The notes beneath the pieces are model-generated. The model ran no database searches. It had not been told where the DNA came from and saw only the letters and a list, made by a program, of their open reading frames with translations. A program made the position numbers and the translations under genes. Of a stretch of 32,828 nt of DNA, positions 17,579 through 26,014 are shown in pieces. Within the stretch, counting starts at the first letter, position 1, and each line of letters begins with the position of its first letter. This DNA comes from Ruminiclostridium sp. GTDB lineage: Bacteria; Bacillota; Clostridia; Oscillospirales; Ruminococcaceae. The DNA lies in NCBI GenBank assembly GCA_017942025.1, contig JAGAVH010000065.1:1-32828 (forward strand). The letters are read 5' to 3'.

Positions 17579-19785
17579 ACGTCATTATCGTACAATGCGC
17601 CTGCAATGGGTACAGTCTTTGTTCTGTAGGTGTCGGCATTGGGTAACGTGCCTTCGATATAAGGCTCTGCAGAAACCACAGAAACGTTCTTGTGCTTTAT
17701 TACCTGAACACCCTGGGTATCCCTTGCCGCCTTGGGAAGAACTAAAACAGTATTGAAGATAATAGCCTTACCCACAGCGGATACCACCATAAATTCGCAG
17801 TCTTCCTTAATATGATGCATTGATACTAAAGGTGAGCCGTCAAAGTATGCGCCTGACAGCTTTTTACGGCGCGTCTTTGTTTCAAAGGAACTCATAGGTA
17901 CCTTAGCGCACTTGCCGTTTTCAAAGAAGAGAGCCAGCATACCGCTGTAGTCCTCCATAGCAATGACCTTTACTATCTTTTCGTCCGCTTCAAGCTCAAG
18001 CTTTGCAGGGAGATAATCGCCCATAACACTTGCCTTGCTGTCGTCAAAGTCGCAGGCTCTTGCCTTATACACCTGATATTTATCGGTAAAGACTAAAAGC
18101 TCTGCCTTGTTTGTACCCTCGTAGGTGCAGACAATTCTGTCGCCTTCCTTCAGCTTCTGTTCGCCGCTCATACGCAGTGACTGGGGAGTTATCTTCTTGA
18201 AATAGCCCTCCTCTGTTACAAAGAGATTTACCGCATAGTCGGGTATCTCTTCTTCAGCCGCTGACTCTTCAAGCTCTGCACCGTAGATGAACATAGTCTT
18301 TCTGGGCTTGCCGTACTTCTTTGCAATTTCCGAAAGCTCGGAAATGATTATCTGCTTTACTCTTCTTTCGCTGGATAAAATTTCCTCCATATCCAGAATT
18401 TCAGCCTTCAACTGATCGATTTCCTCGGTGCGCTTTATTATATAGCCCTTGTTGATATTACGCAGCTTTATATCCGCTACATATTCAGCCTGAACCTCAT
18501 CAATGCCGAAGCCTATCATAAGGTTGGGTACTACCTCGGAATCGTCCTCTGTTTCACGGATTATCTTTATCGCCTTGTCGATATCAAGCAGTATTTTTTT
18601 AAGACCTTGTAAAAGGTGGAGCTTTTCCTTCTTTTTCTTTAAGTCGAATTTTGTCTTTCTCTTAACGCAGGCGATTCTGAAATCTGTCCATTCGGCAAGA
18701 ATTTCTCTGACGCCCATAACTTTAGGCATACCGCCTACAAGTATGTTGAAGTTGCAGGAGAAGGCCTCCTGAAGAGGTGTTATCTTAAAGAGCTTCTGCA
18801 TAACCGCCTCGGGATCTGTGCCACGCTTTAAATCTATAGCGAGCTTTAAACCTGATAAGTCGGTTTCATCTCTTACATCGGAGATTTCCTTTACCTTGCC
18901 TGCCTTTATCATTTCGATTATCTTGTCGATAATCGCTTCTACCGTTGTGGTGGGAGGTATCTCGGTTATCTCTATGCAGTTTTCGCTCTTGTCGTAGACG
19001 TATTTTGCCCTTACCTTCACACTGCCTCTGCCGGTTTCATATACCCTTCTGGTTTCCGCTTCATCAGCGATGATAAAGGCGCCACCCGGGAAATCAGGTC
19101 CGGGAAGAGTGGAATATATATCGTGGTCGGGATTTTTCATCAGCGCCGCCGTGGTTTCGCATATCTCCGACAGATTGAAGGAGCAGATGTTACTTGCCAT
19201 TGATACGGCAATACCGATGTTGTTATTCACCAGCACCGCAGGGAATTTTGTGGGGAGTAATACAGGCTCTGTAAGAGAGTTATCGTAGTTCGGTACAAAA
19301 TCAACCGTATCCTTTTCAATATCGGCAAATATTTCGGCACAGATAGGGTCAAGCTTTGCCTCGGTATAACGGGAAGCGGCAAAGGACATATCCCTTGAAT
19401 ATGCCTTACCGAAGTTACCCTTACTGTCTACGTAAGGATGGAGCAGGGTTTCGTTGCCTCTTGCAAGTCTTACCATCGTTTCGTAGATTGCCATATCACC
19501 GTGGGGATTTAACTTCATTGTCTGACCGACAATGTTTGCGGATTTTGTTCTCGCTCCGTTCAGTAGCCCCATCTTGTACATAGTGTACAGCAGCTTTCTG
19601 TGAGAGGGCTTGAAGCCGTCTATCTCAGGAAGCGCACGGGATACGATAACGCTCATCGCATAGGGCATATAGTTCTTTGTCAGCGTATCTGTAATAGGCT
19701 GATTTTCTACTATACCTGCGCCCTCTATATATGCCGTCGGCTTTTTACTGCCTGCGGATTTCTTTTCCTTTTTTTCTTTCTTCAT
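17557..19785 (-). CDS. parC: DNA topoisomerase IV/gyrase subunit A, clostridial divergent type
   Basis: 742 residues. It is the DNA-cleaving subunit of a type II topoisomerase that decatenates or relaxes DNA with the ATPase subunit encoded upstream. Catalytic Tyr140 lies in AASRYTEAKL. The winged-helix region reads KLNPHGDMAIYETMVRL, so the position equivalent to E. coli GyrA Ser83 is Met98 and that of Asp87 is Glu102. A coiled-coil tower (about 380-480) with charged KKKKEKLHLLQGLKK-type stretches is followed by a beta-pinwheel C-terminal domain (about 490-735). No GyrA-box (QRRGGRG-like) was seen, which favours ParC over GyrA. The Lys-rich N-terminus extends about 20 residues before the conserved start. 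It is third in the operon, 14 bp after an HD gene. Confidence 0.85.
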   Translation of the reverse strand: MKKEKKEKKSAGSKKPTAYIEGAGIVENQPITDTLTKNYMPYAMSVIVSRALPEIDGFKPSHRKLLYTMYKMGLLNGARTKSANIVGQTMKLNPHGDMAIYETMVRLARGNETLLHPYVDSKGNFGKAYSRDMSFAASRYTEAKLDPICAEIFADIEKDTVDFVPNYDNSLTEPVLLPTKFPAVLVNNNIGIAVSMASNICSFNLSEICETTAALMKNPDHDIYSTLPGPDFPGGAFIIADEAETRRVYETGRGSVKVRAKYVYDKSENCIEITEIPPTTTVEAIIDKIIEMIKAGKVKEISDVRDETDLSGLKLAIDLKRGTDPEAVMQKLFKITPLQEAFSCNFNILVGGMPKVMGVREILAEWTDFRIACVKRKTKFDLKKKKEKLHLLQGLKKILLDIDKAIKIIRETEDDSEVVPNLMIGFGIDEVQAEYVADIKLRNINKGYIIKRTEEIDQLKAEILDMEEILSSERRVKQIIISELSEIAKKYGKPRKTMFIYGAELEESAAEEEIPDYAVNLFVTEEGYFKKITPQSLRMSGEQKLKEGDRIVCTYEGTNKAELLVFTDKYQVYKARACDFDDSKASVMGDYLPAKLELEADEKIVKVIAMEDYSGMLALFFENGKCAKVPMSSFETKTRRKKLSGAYFDGSPLVSMHHIKEDCEFMVVSAVGKAIIFNTVLVLPKAARDTQGVQVIKHKNVSVVSAEPYIEGTLPNADTYRTKTVPIAGALYDNDVNQIKFS

Positions 19786-19799
19786 ATTTCCTTAACCTT

Positions 19800-20279
19800 T
19801 CAGATAAGTCCAAGCTCCTCTTTGAGCTTTGCATAACGCACGGCGTACTTTTCCTCTACAGGGGAAGAAGCGTTATAGAGCACATGCTGAAGCACGTCTG
19901 CATCCTTTAAAAGCTCCTCGTAGGGTGTGCCATCTGTCTTTTCCTTGTCGGAATGACCGAGTATCGCCTTTGAAATGTTAGCCACCTCGCACACCGAGAA
20001 AAGTCCCGTCTTTGCAAGCAAGGGCAGTACCATATCAGCACCCTTTGAGGCGTGCTTTTCTCTGTCCCCTGTCATATAGGCGTAATAATCGTGTAAAAGT
20101 CCTGCTATCTGAGCAATTTCTACACTTAAATTTCTCTTTTTTGCAAGCAATGCCGCCATCTGGGATACTCCGAACAGGTGGATGTAGCCTGCCTGTTTTT
20201 CTATAGGATTTTCAATATTTTCAAGCATTTCGCATACCACCTGCGAAATGACTTCCGTTCTGTTTACTTCAAATTCCAT
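19800..20279 (-). CDS. HD-domain phosphohydrolase (YqeK-like) between topoisomerase genes
   Basis: 159 residues forming one HD domain. Metal ligands of the superfamily are visible: H34 (GYIHLFGVSQM), H63-D64 (GLLHDYYAY), H76 or H109 (REKHASKGADMV; AILGHSD) and D126/D128 (LKDADVL). The layout resembles small HD hydrolases that act on nucleotides such as YqeK (Ap4A hydrolase), but the substrate is not readable. AAGGAGTTAAA precedes the ATG. It is nine bases after the ParE-like gene and 14 bp before the ParC-like gene, so all three are surely cotranscribed. It is unusual to see an enzyme inserted between the two topoisomerase subunits. Confidence 0.8.
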   Translation of the reverse strand: MEFEVNRTEVISQVVCEMLENIENPIEKQAGYIHLFGVSQMAALLAKKRNLSVEIAQIAGLLHDYYAYMTGDREKHASKGADMVLPLLAKTGLFSVCEVANISKAILGHSDKEKTDGTPYEELLKDADVLQHVLYNASSPVEEKYAVRYAKLKEELGLI

Positions 20280-20288
20280 TTTAACTCC

Positions 20289-22292
20289 TTATGATACATC
20301 TATATCATCCATATAGAGATAGCCGTAATCACGGATATAATCCTTTCTGCCGTCAAGATTGTTGCCAAGCAGAAGGTCGAACATCTCGTAGGTCTTTTCC
20401 GCATCCTCAGGGCAGACCTTGATAAGACGTCTTGTTTCGGGATTCATAGTTGTAAGGGACATCATATCAGGCTCGTTTTCACCAAGACCTTTAGAGCGCT
20501 GAATGGTGTACTTCTTATCTCCGAAGGATTCTAAAATTCTCGTCTTTTCCTGCTCGGTATATGCAAAATAAGTCTGATCCTTGCAGTTTATCTCATAAAG
20601 GGGAGATTCTGCAATATATACGTAGCCCTTTTCGATAACCGTAGGTACAAGGCGGTAAAGCATTGTTAAAATAAGAGTTCTTATCTGATAACCGTCCACG
20701 TCGGCATCGGTGCAGATAACTATCTTTTCCCATCTTAAATTGCTTAAATCAAAGGTGGACAGGTCTTTATTGGACTTTGATTTTACCTCAACGCCACAGC
20801 CCAGGATTTTAAGCAGATTTGTGATGATTTCGCTCTTGAATATCTGATCGTAGCTTGCCTTTAAGCAGTTGAGCGTCTTACCTCTTACCGGCATTACCGC
20901 CTGATATTCGGAATCTCTCGCCTGCTTTACTGCGCCTAAAGCCGAGTCACCCTCCACTATATAAAGCTCACGCTTTGTAACATCCTTGCTTCTGCAATCG
21001 ACAAATTTCGGGATACGGTTTAATAAATCCACCTTCTGGGACAGGGATTTCTTGATATTTTCCCTTGTCTTTGCGGCATTTTCCCTTGCTCGCTTGTTTA
21101 TCAGCACCTGCTCGCATATCTTTGCCGCTTCGTCAGGATTTTCAAGGAAATAAACCTCTAAGGACTGCTTCAACCAGTCGGTCATAGCCTCCTGAATGAA
21201 TTTATTGGTGATAGACTTTTTAGTCTGGTTTTCGTAGCTTGTCTGGGTGGAGAAGTTTGAGGAGATGAACACAAGGCTGTCCGCTACATCGCCGTACTTT
21301 ACCTTACCCTCGTTCTTGTTGTATTTGCTGTTCGCCTTCAGCCAGCCGTCTATCTGATTTACAAATGCCGCCTGCCAGGCTTTTTCAGGGCTTCCGCCGT
21401 GCTCCAGCCAGCTGGAGTTGTGGTAATGCTGGATAAGCTGTACCTTGTTTGAAAAGGCAAAGGCAACGTGCATCTTTACCTTGTACATAGGCTTGTCCTC
21501 TCTGTCCTTACCCTCTCTTTGCGCAGACCATATCTGAGGAGTTGTGAAGGCTGAGTCTGCAAGCTGCTCTGTAAGATAGTCGCTGATGCCGTTTTCATAG
21601 CAGTAGGTATGCTCTTCAAAGCGGGACATACCCGTTTCTTCATCTATGACTTCATTGCGCAGTACGAATTTAAGTCCGCCGTTTACTACTGCCTGACGTC
21701 TTATAACGTCATCGAAATATTCAAAGCTTACATCTATATCGGTAAATACGTCAAGGTCAGGCTTCCATCTGATTCTTGTACCTGTCTTGCCATCGGAGTG
21801 TCTGCGGCGGAAGCCTCTTTCCTCTGCCTCCATATTAAAGCCCTTTTCAAAATGAAGATTATATATCCAGGTGCCGTTGTTACTTTCAACGTCCATATAT
21901 TCGCTGGCAAACTGGGTAGAGCAAAGACCGAGACCGTTAAGACCAAGCGAGAAGGAATAACTGTCACCGCTGTTGTTATCGTACTTGCCGCCTGCATAAA
22001 GGGTGCAGAATACCAGCTCCCAGTTGTATTTCTGTTCGTTCTGGTTGAAATCTATCGGGATACCTCTGCCGTGGTCCTCCACTTCAATACTCTTATCGAG
22101 ATATTTAGTTACGGTTATCTCCTTGCCGTAGCCCTCTCTCGCTTCGTCAATGGAGTTTGAGAGAATCTCAAACACGGCGTGACAGCAGCCGTCAAGTCCG
22201 TCAGAGCCGAAGATAACGCCGGGGCGCAGTCGCACCTGGTCAGGGCCTTTAAGCTGTTTTATACTGTTGTCGTCATAGGTCTTTTTAGCCAT
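20289..22292 (-). CDS. parE: DNA topoisomerase IV/gyrase subunit B, clostridial divergent type
   Basis: 667 residues. It is the ATPase subunit that pairs with the ParC-like protein. GHKL ATPase motifs are E42 and N46 (FEILSNSIDEA), D73 and G77 (VEDHGRGIP), GLNGLG (about 117-122, with Asn where His is usual) and the QTK loop (Q356, K358). The TOPRIM domain has E447 in IVEGDS and D529/D531/D533 in CTDADVDG, with PVRGKTLN in place of the usual PLRGK-LN. The start has GAAAGGAAA upstream and a good promoter. It is clearly a type IIA enzyme but divergent from standard GyrB and ParE; a true gyrAB pair probably lies elsewhere in the genome, which I cannot see. Confidence 0.85.
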   Translation of the reverse strand: MAKKTYDDNSIKQLKGPDQVRLRPGVIFGSDGLDGCCHAVFEILSNSIDEAREGYGKEITVTKYLDKSIEVEDHGRGIPIDFNQNEQKYNWELVFCTLYAGGKYDNNSGDSYSFSLGLNGLGLCSTQFASEYMDVESNNGTWIYNLHFEKGFNMEAEERGFRRRHSDGKTGTRIRWKPDLDVFTDIDVSFEYFDDVIRRQAVVNGGLKFVLRNEVIDEETGMSRFEEHTYCYENGISDYLTEQLADSAFTTPQIWSAQREGKDREDKPMYKVKMHVAFAFSNKVQLIQHYHNSSWLEHGGSPEKAWQAAFVNQIDGWLKANSKYNKNEGKVKYGDVADSLVFISSNFSTQTSYENQTKKSITNKFIQEAMTDWLKQSLEVYFLENPDEAAKICEQVLINKRARENAAKTRENIKKSLSQKVDLLNRIPKFVDCRSKDVTKRELYIVEGDSALGAVKQARDSEYQAVMPVRGKTLNCLKASYDQIFKSEIITNLLKILGCGVEVKSKSNKDLSTFDLSNLRWEKIVICTDADVDGYQIRTLILTMLYRLVPTVIEKGYVYIAESPLYEINCKDQTYFAYTEQEKTRILESFGDKKYTIQRSKGLGENEPDMMSLTTMNPETRRLIKVCPEDAEKTYEMFDLLLGNNLDGRKDYIRDYGYLYMDDIDVS

Positions 22293-22363
22293 CGATAGTT
22301 TCCTTTCAAGCTTTTATGCTATGGGGAGTATTCCCCTTTGGGTTTTCAAAAAATACATAATTT

Positions 22364-22392
22364 ATTTTACCATATTTTTTTAGATTTTGCAA
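22364..22392 (-). promoter_or_regulatory. Sigma-A promoter of the topoisomerase operon
   Basis: On the minus strand TTGCAA (22387-22392), 17-bp spacer, TAAAAT (22364-22369). The roughly 65-base leader carries a short GGGGA-GTAT-TCCCC hairpin (22324-22337). It is back-to-back with the plus promoter at 22409. Confidence 0.7.
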
Positions 22393-22408
22393 GCGAAAAG
22401 CGTCTTCC

Positions 22409-22437
22409 TTGACATTATTATTTTTATATAGTAGAAT
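22409..22437 (+). promoter_or_regulatory. Sigma-A promoter of the small membrane-protein cluster
   Basis: TTGACA (22409-22414), 17-bp spacer, TAGAAT (22432-22437). The two divergent -35 boxes are only 16 bp apart. Transcription from here would include the first copy of the 84-bp repeat in the leader of the gene at 22590. Confidence 0.75.
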
Positions 22438-22472
22438 GTAGTAAACGGTTCACCCAGATAAAGTAAAAAACT

Positions 22473-22556
22473 ATTTTCGCAGGATTTACACATAAGTGAA
22501 ACATTTCTGTCAGAAAACAGTCTTATTATATAGGGGAGATATTTAAGAGCGGTTAA
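22473..22556 (+). repeat. 84-bp direct repeat, copy 1 (leader/regulatory element)
   Basis: It matches 23410-23493 at 80 of 84 bases. It contains CACATAAGTG, a small hairpin TTTCTG-T-CAGAAA, then an invariant 42-base block with TTATTATATAGGGGAG. It ends 33 bases before the start codon of the 264-residue protein and lies downstream of the promoter at 22409, so it is probably transcribed. No reading frame is preserved, so it is regulatory or structural rather than coding. Confidence 0.85.
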
Positions 22557-22589
22557 TTTTTAAAGTCGAAAATCGTAAAGGAGGATGTT

Positions 22590-23384
22590 ATGAAGTTATC
22601 GGGTAAAACACAGATTTTTCTTCCAACAGTAGCGAATCTGTTTATTTACGGTCTGCAACACCTTCTCCTTATAGGATACATACAGGGCGATATTTCGATA
22701 GTTGACGAAGCATGGGGACCGACGATAACAGGCACACTTCTGATAGCCTTTGCGGTTTATGTAGTTGCAAATATCGTTGCAGGGATAATCTGCGGGCTTA
22801 AAGCCACCTCTATGGTCGCCGTCCTTTATTGGCTTATCGGCTTTCTGATAACCATTCTTTGCAATTATATTTATTGCCCTGCAAATCATCTTACCATGCA
22901 AGCGAGCAATATTCCCGTCGCTCTTTTGCAAGGCACATTTCAGATTTTCCCCTTTATACTTATAACTCTTTTTGTAAGTGACAGAAACAGAGAAGCCTTA
23001 TTGAAGGAAAAAAAGAGATCCGCACTTGTGTTGACTGAGCCAAAGAAAATAATTGACCTTTTCAATAGTCGTGACTTCGACGGCTTGAAGACAATGTTCG
23101 GCGAAGAAATAGAAAACCCGACAGATCTTTCTTTTCAGATAGAAAACGCCTTTGAAATAGTGAAAGGTACAATTACAGGCTACGACGTGGCACTGCGATG
23201 CGACAACGATGAAACCATCGAATACATAATTAAGAACGTAAAGACCGACACTGCCGGGGAATATGAATTTTGCGTAATGACCGATATGAAAACAGACAAG
23301 CTTCTGAATATCTGGATATTCTATGCTATAGACGGAATACAAAAGAATACGTTTATTGGCAACAACCCTTTCAGTAATATATAA
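22590..23384 (+). CDS. Membrane protein with N-terminal four-helix module and C-terminal DUF5104-like domain
   Basis: 264 residues. The first about 130 residues contain four hydrophobic helices (about 10-32, 46-70, 76-95 and 108-128), with the same order and spacing as modules in the proteins at 23546 and 24024. A charged linker (RNREALLKEKKR) leads to a soluble domain (about 148-255) beginning KKIIDLFNSRDFDGLKTMFGEE, which resembles the NTF2-like DUF5104 fold known from clostridial lipoproteins. AAAGGAGG gives a very strong start. It is the first gene of the cluster. No catalytic signature is seen. DUF5104-type domains appear in small proteins that sit near toxin genes, but function is unknown and the fold assignment is by eye. 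Confidence 0.65.
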   Translation: MKLSGKTQIFLPTVANLFIYGLQHLLLIGYIQGDISIVDEAWGPTITGTLLIAFAVYVVANIVAGIICGLKATSMVAVLYWLIGFLITILCNYIYCPANHLTMQASNIPVALLQGTFQIFPFILITLFVSDRNREALLKEKKRSALVLTEPKKIIDLFNSRDFDGLKTMFGEEIENPTDLSFQIENAFEIVKGTITGYDVALRCDNDETIEYIIKNVKTDTAGEYEFCVMTDMKTDKLLNIWIFYAIDGIQKNTFIGNNPFSNI

Positions 23385-23409
23385 AAACGAGCAGAATAAT
23401 GAGCACCAA

Positions 23410-23493
23410 ATTTTCGCAGGATTTACACATATGTGAAACTTTTCTATCAGGAAACAGTCTTATTATATAGGGGAGATATTTAAGAGCGGTTAA
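23410..23493 (+). repeat. 84-bp direct repeat, copy 2
   Basis: Second copy of 22473-22556 (80/84). Here the first motif is the perfect palindrome CACATATGTG and the second hairpin is changed to TTTCT-ATCA-GGAAA, with one G-U pair. It lies in the 161-bp gap between the genes at 22590 and 23546, 52 bases before the second start codon. It may be an internal promoter, an operator or an RNA leader duplicated together with the gene it controls. Confidence 0.85.
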
Positions 23494-23545
23494 ATATTAA
23501 CGTTTTTGAAACGATAAAACAATTCGTGTATGGAGGCAAAATAAA

Positions 23546-24031
23546 ATGGCTCTGCTTAAAAAATGTAATTTTATACTTTTACCTGTTGCGATATGGACTA
23601 TAATATTTTTATATAACAGTTTTCTTACAAAACCTATGTCCGAGTTCTTTCTTTCTATATCAAATCCGTCGTGGGCAGGCTTTGTTGTACATACTCTTAT
23701 TCAATTAACTATTATTTGCGGCTTGACAGTAATCGCAATAAAATATTTCGGATTCAACGTAAAACGCTTTGTTTTTTCTGTTTTGATGATGTATCTGCTG
23801 TTTGCCGCCTACTCTTGTCCCGCTATATATCTTTTTGTCTATACGGGAGGCTGGAGCGGATTCTGGCAGCAACACCAACAGCCAATGCCCTTCTGGGAGG
23901 CGTCAATGCTTATCACGTTGCAATATGGTTTCGTAATGCTGATAACAACTCTTATCGTATCGGCAATAAGCAAAAAAGATAAATCGGCAGACAACAATCT
24001 ATCAGAACAGGGAGAAAACATCAATGGATAA
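23546..24031 (+). CDS. Four-helix membrane protein, paralogue of its neighbours
   Basis: 161 residues made of one four-helix membrane module (about 10-27, 43-65, 73-97 and 115-140) and a short polar tail. The block YLLFAAYSCPAIYLFVYTGG through PFWEASMLITLQYGFVML aligns with YLLFALYAPHGWYMLVFTDS through PYWYASIFITIQYGLVML in the next protein, so they are clear paralogues. TGGAGG precedes the ATG by 10 bases. It overlaps the next gene by eight bases (ATGGATAA). Function unknown; a standalone copy of a module that is fused twice in its neighbour. Confidence 0.7.
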   Translation: MALLKKCNFILLPVAIWTIIFLYNSFLTKPMSEFFLSISNPSWAGFVVHTLIQLTIICGLTVIAIKYFGFNVKRFVFSVLMMYLLFAAYSCPAIYLFVYTGGWSGFWQQHQQPMPFWEASMLITLQYGFVMLITTLIVSAISKKDKSADNNLSEQGENING

Positions 24032-25298
24032 AAAAGCAAAAATTTCTTTACCGATTAAATCCATACTTGTTGTTGTAATAACTCAGATTGTAATTTATCT
24101 TCTTAATTTGATTCAGATAAATATAGGGCTTGATTCTCATAACAGCATATTAGTGTCTTTTCTTGTTGTCATAGTGCCAACGGCTTTTATTGTGGTGCTG
24201 TTTAAACTGAAACCCCATCATCTTCTTTTAAGCATCCCTGTATGGTGTATAACCTTGTTTCTCTTTTTCGTACCAGGGCGTTATCTGACGGTACAAGTTC
24301 CTGCCGATACCGATATTGCCTTTACTTCCTTTGCAGATTCTTTAATCTACAGATTTTTTGCTATTATTGAAATCGCAGCTCTGGAGCTTTTAATAACGTT
24401 ACTTGTAATGTTTATAAAAAAAATTGTCATATTCTGCTCAAAGCTTGACCGTAACGATGTGCTCAAGCACACAATTTTGCCCCTTCTTATCTGGGTGACA
24501 GTAATATTATATATGAATATTGTTAATATCCTGATAGCGCCTTTAATAAGCCACCTGTGTAGCCAGCTGGATAACACGTATAGTGAGGTCATATCTGTTA
24601 TATGGCTGACAGCCTTCGTGCTACATACAGTCTGCCAGATCGTTATCGTATGTATTATTACAGCAAAGACCACAAGAAAATTTGACCTTACCGCAAAATC
24701 TCTCCTTGTAATCATACCCGTTACTTATCTGTTGTTTGCCCTGTACGCTCCCCACGGATGGTATATGCTTGTGTTTACGGACAGTTGGAGTTTTATCTTT
24801 AACAAACATCCCGCAATGCCCTACTGGTATGCGTCTATATTTATAACCATTCAGTATGGACTTGTTATGCTATGCGCCACAGCCGCCACAAGAGCAAAAA
24901 TGTATCCCGGAGATAACGAATACGTCTCCAAACCGGTTTCAGAAATACTTTATTGCTGTTATGAAAGGGAGAGTATCCTTAAAAACAATCTGTCGGTTGC
25001 AAGGTACAACAGATATCTGGACAAAATGTCAAGATATACAAAAAAACTTGATAATAAAAAAAGACTCGGTGATCTGCTCCCGTATTTAAAGGATGACAGT
25101 ATTTCCGTCCGTTTTGATATTGCTACACTTCTGTTTCCCTATTATAAAAACGAGTGTACCGAGGTGCTATCACAAATAGCAAAGATGAATGAAGAAAAAG
25201 GCTTGCCGAAACATCTTGCATCCTTGCCTGAAAATGCAGATAAACTGGTAAACAATGACTTTTTCGGGGAGGTAAACGCTTATGAAACTTCATTTTAA
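24024..25298 (+). CDS. Double four-helix membrane protein with C-terminal DUF2019-like helical-repeat domain
   Basis: 424 residues. Two four-helix modules (about 10-131 and 148-290) are followed by a soluble C-terminal domain (about 310-415). Module two is paralogous to the protein at 23546, and module one resembles the N-terminus of the protein at 22590. The C-terminal segment NLSVARYNRYLDKMSRYTKK, then LLPYLKDDSISVRFDIATLL and a following helix pair, look like a DUF2019/HEAT-type fold. DUF2019 is associated with immunity-like proteins in polymorphic toxin loci. GGGAGAAAA lies upstream. The gene overlaps both neighbours (8 and 17 bases), so translation is tightly coupled. Function unknown. 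Confidence 0.7.
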   Translation: MDKKAKISLPIKSILVVVITQIVIYLLNLIQINIGLDSHNSILVSFLVVIVPTAFIVVLFKLKPHHLLLSIPVWCITLFLFFVPGRYLTVQVPADTDIAFTSFADSLIYRFFAIIEIAALELLITLLVMFIKKIVIFCSKLDRNDVLKHTILPLLIWVTVILYMNIVNILIAPLISHLCSQLDNTYSEVISVIWLTAFVLHTVCQIVIVCIITAKTTRKFDLTAKSLLVIIPVTYLLFALYAPHGWYMLVFTDSWSFIFNKHPAMPYWYASIFITIQYGLVMLCATAATRAKMYPGDNEYVSKPVSEILYCCYERESILKNNLSVARYNRYLDKMSRYTKKLDNKKRLGDLLPYLKDDSISVRFDIATLLFPYYKNECTEVLSQIAKMNEEKGLPKHLASLPENADKLVNNDFFGEVNAYETSF

Positions 25299-25962
25299 AA
25301 TCATCTCGGCGGTTGCTGTAGCTTTAGTTATTTTATCGGGCATTATCCTTTCGTGCATAGAAATCGGATGCGGACTTGATATTTTTAAAATCGGCGATTT
25401 AGCGGATTTTATTGGACGGCAACATATTGAACATGTTACCATAGATAGCAACCACATATACTTAAAGCTTAAACAATCAGCCTTGTTCAATGCCGACAAG
25501 CAGAAATACTATGACATTGAATACTCTATTACTAAAATAAAAGAATTGAATGCTTACATAAACAGCAATGAACGCTACAAGGGTATGCGTATAAAAGTAC
25601 AGTTTGGCGAAAGGTATGACAGAAATAACTTTATTGAGGCTACGATAACCGTTGCCAATTATTCTCTTACAGGTAAAAGCGATGAGCTTTATAATGGCTT
25701 GTACAGCGTGGAGCTCCTTAACTATCCCATGCCAAACGATTCTGATTATATCAAAGATAAGTTCTGGAAGGATGCCCGTGAGATACAATATATCAACAGC
25801 AGTTTTCTCACTGATATCGATCCGTTAAAGGATCTTACAAAGCTCGAATATCTTTATTACGAAACACTTCATTATGAAGAGGAAATGTATGCAATACTCA
25901 AAGAATATCTTCCACAGTGCGAGATAGAATGGATATATTTATTGGCAAACCAACAGGAGTGA
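25282..25962 (+). CDS. Membrane-anchored protein of unknown function with LRR-like tail
   Basis: 226 residues. A helix at about 7-27 is a membrane anchor or uncleaved signal; a Cys at residue 25 lies near its end, but no convincing lipobox is present. The rest is a soluble mixed domain. Near the C-terminus TDIDPLKDLTKLEYLYYETL reads like one or two leucine-rich repeat turns, followed by an acidic helix and CEIEWIYLL. GGGGAGG lies seven bases before the ATG, inside the previous gene, which it overlaps by 17 bases. I do not recognise the family; the size, fast-evolving look and context resemble orphan immunity proteins, but that is inference. Confidence 0.6.
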   Translation: MKLHFKIISAVAVALVILSGIILSCIEIGCGLDIFKIGDLADFIGRQHIEHVTIDSNHIYLKLKQSALFNADKQKYYDIEYSITKIKELNAYINSNERYKGMRIKVQFGERYDRNNFIEATITVANYSLTGKSDELYNGLYSVELLNYPMPNDSDYIKDKFWKDAREIQYINSSFLTDIDPLKDLTKLEYLYYETLHYEEEMYAILKEYLPQCEIEWIYLLANQQE

Positions 25963-26014
25963 CAGAATAACTAATAGGCAAACTGCAAAAACACAAGATA
26001 AAGTAGAGGAAAAA

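Noticed and set aside
21609-22160. A 183-codon plus-strand open frame opposite the ParE-like gene
   Set aside because: It is fully inside a conserved ATPase domain coding region on the minus strand, with no ribosome site.
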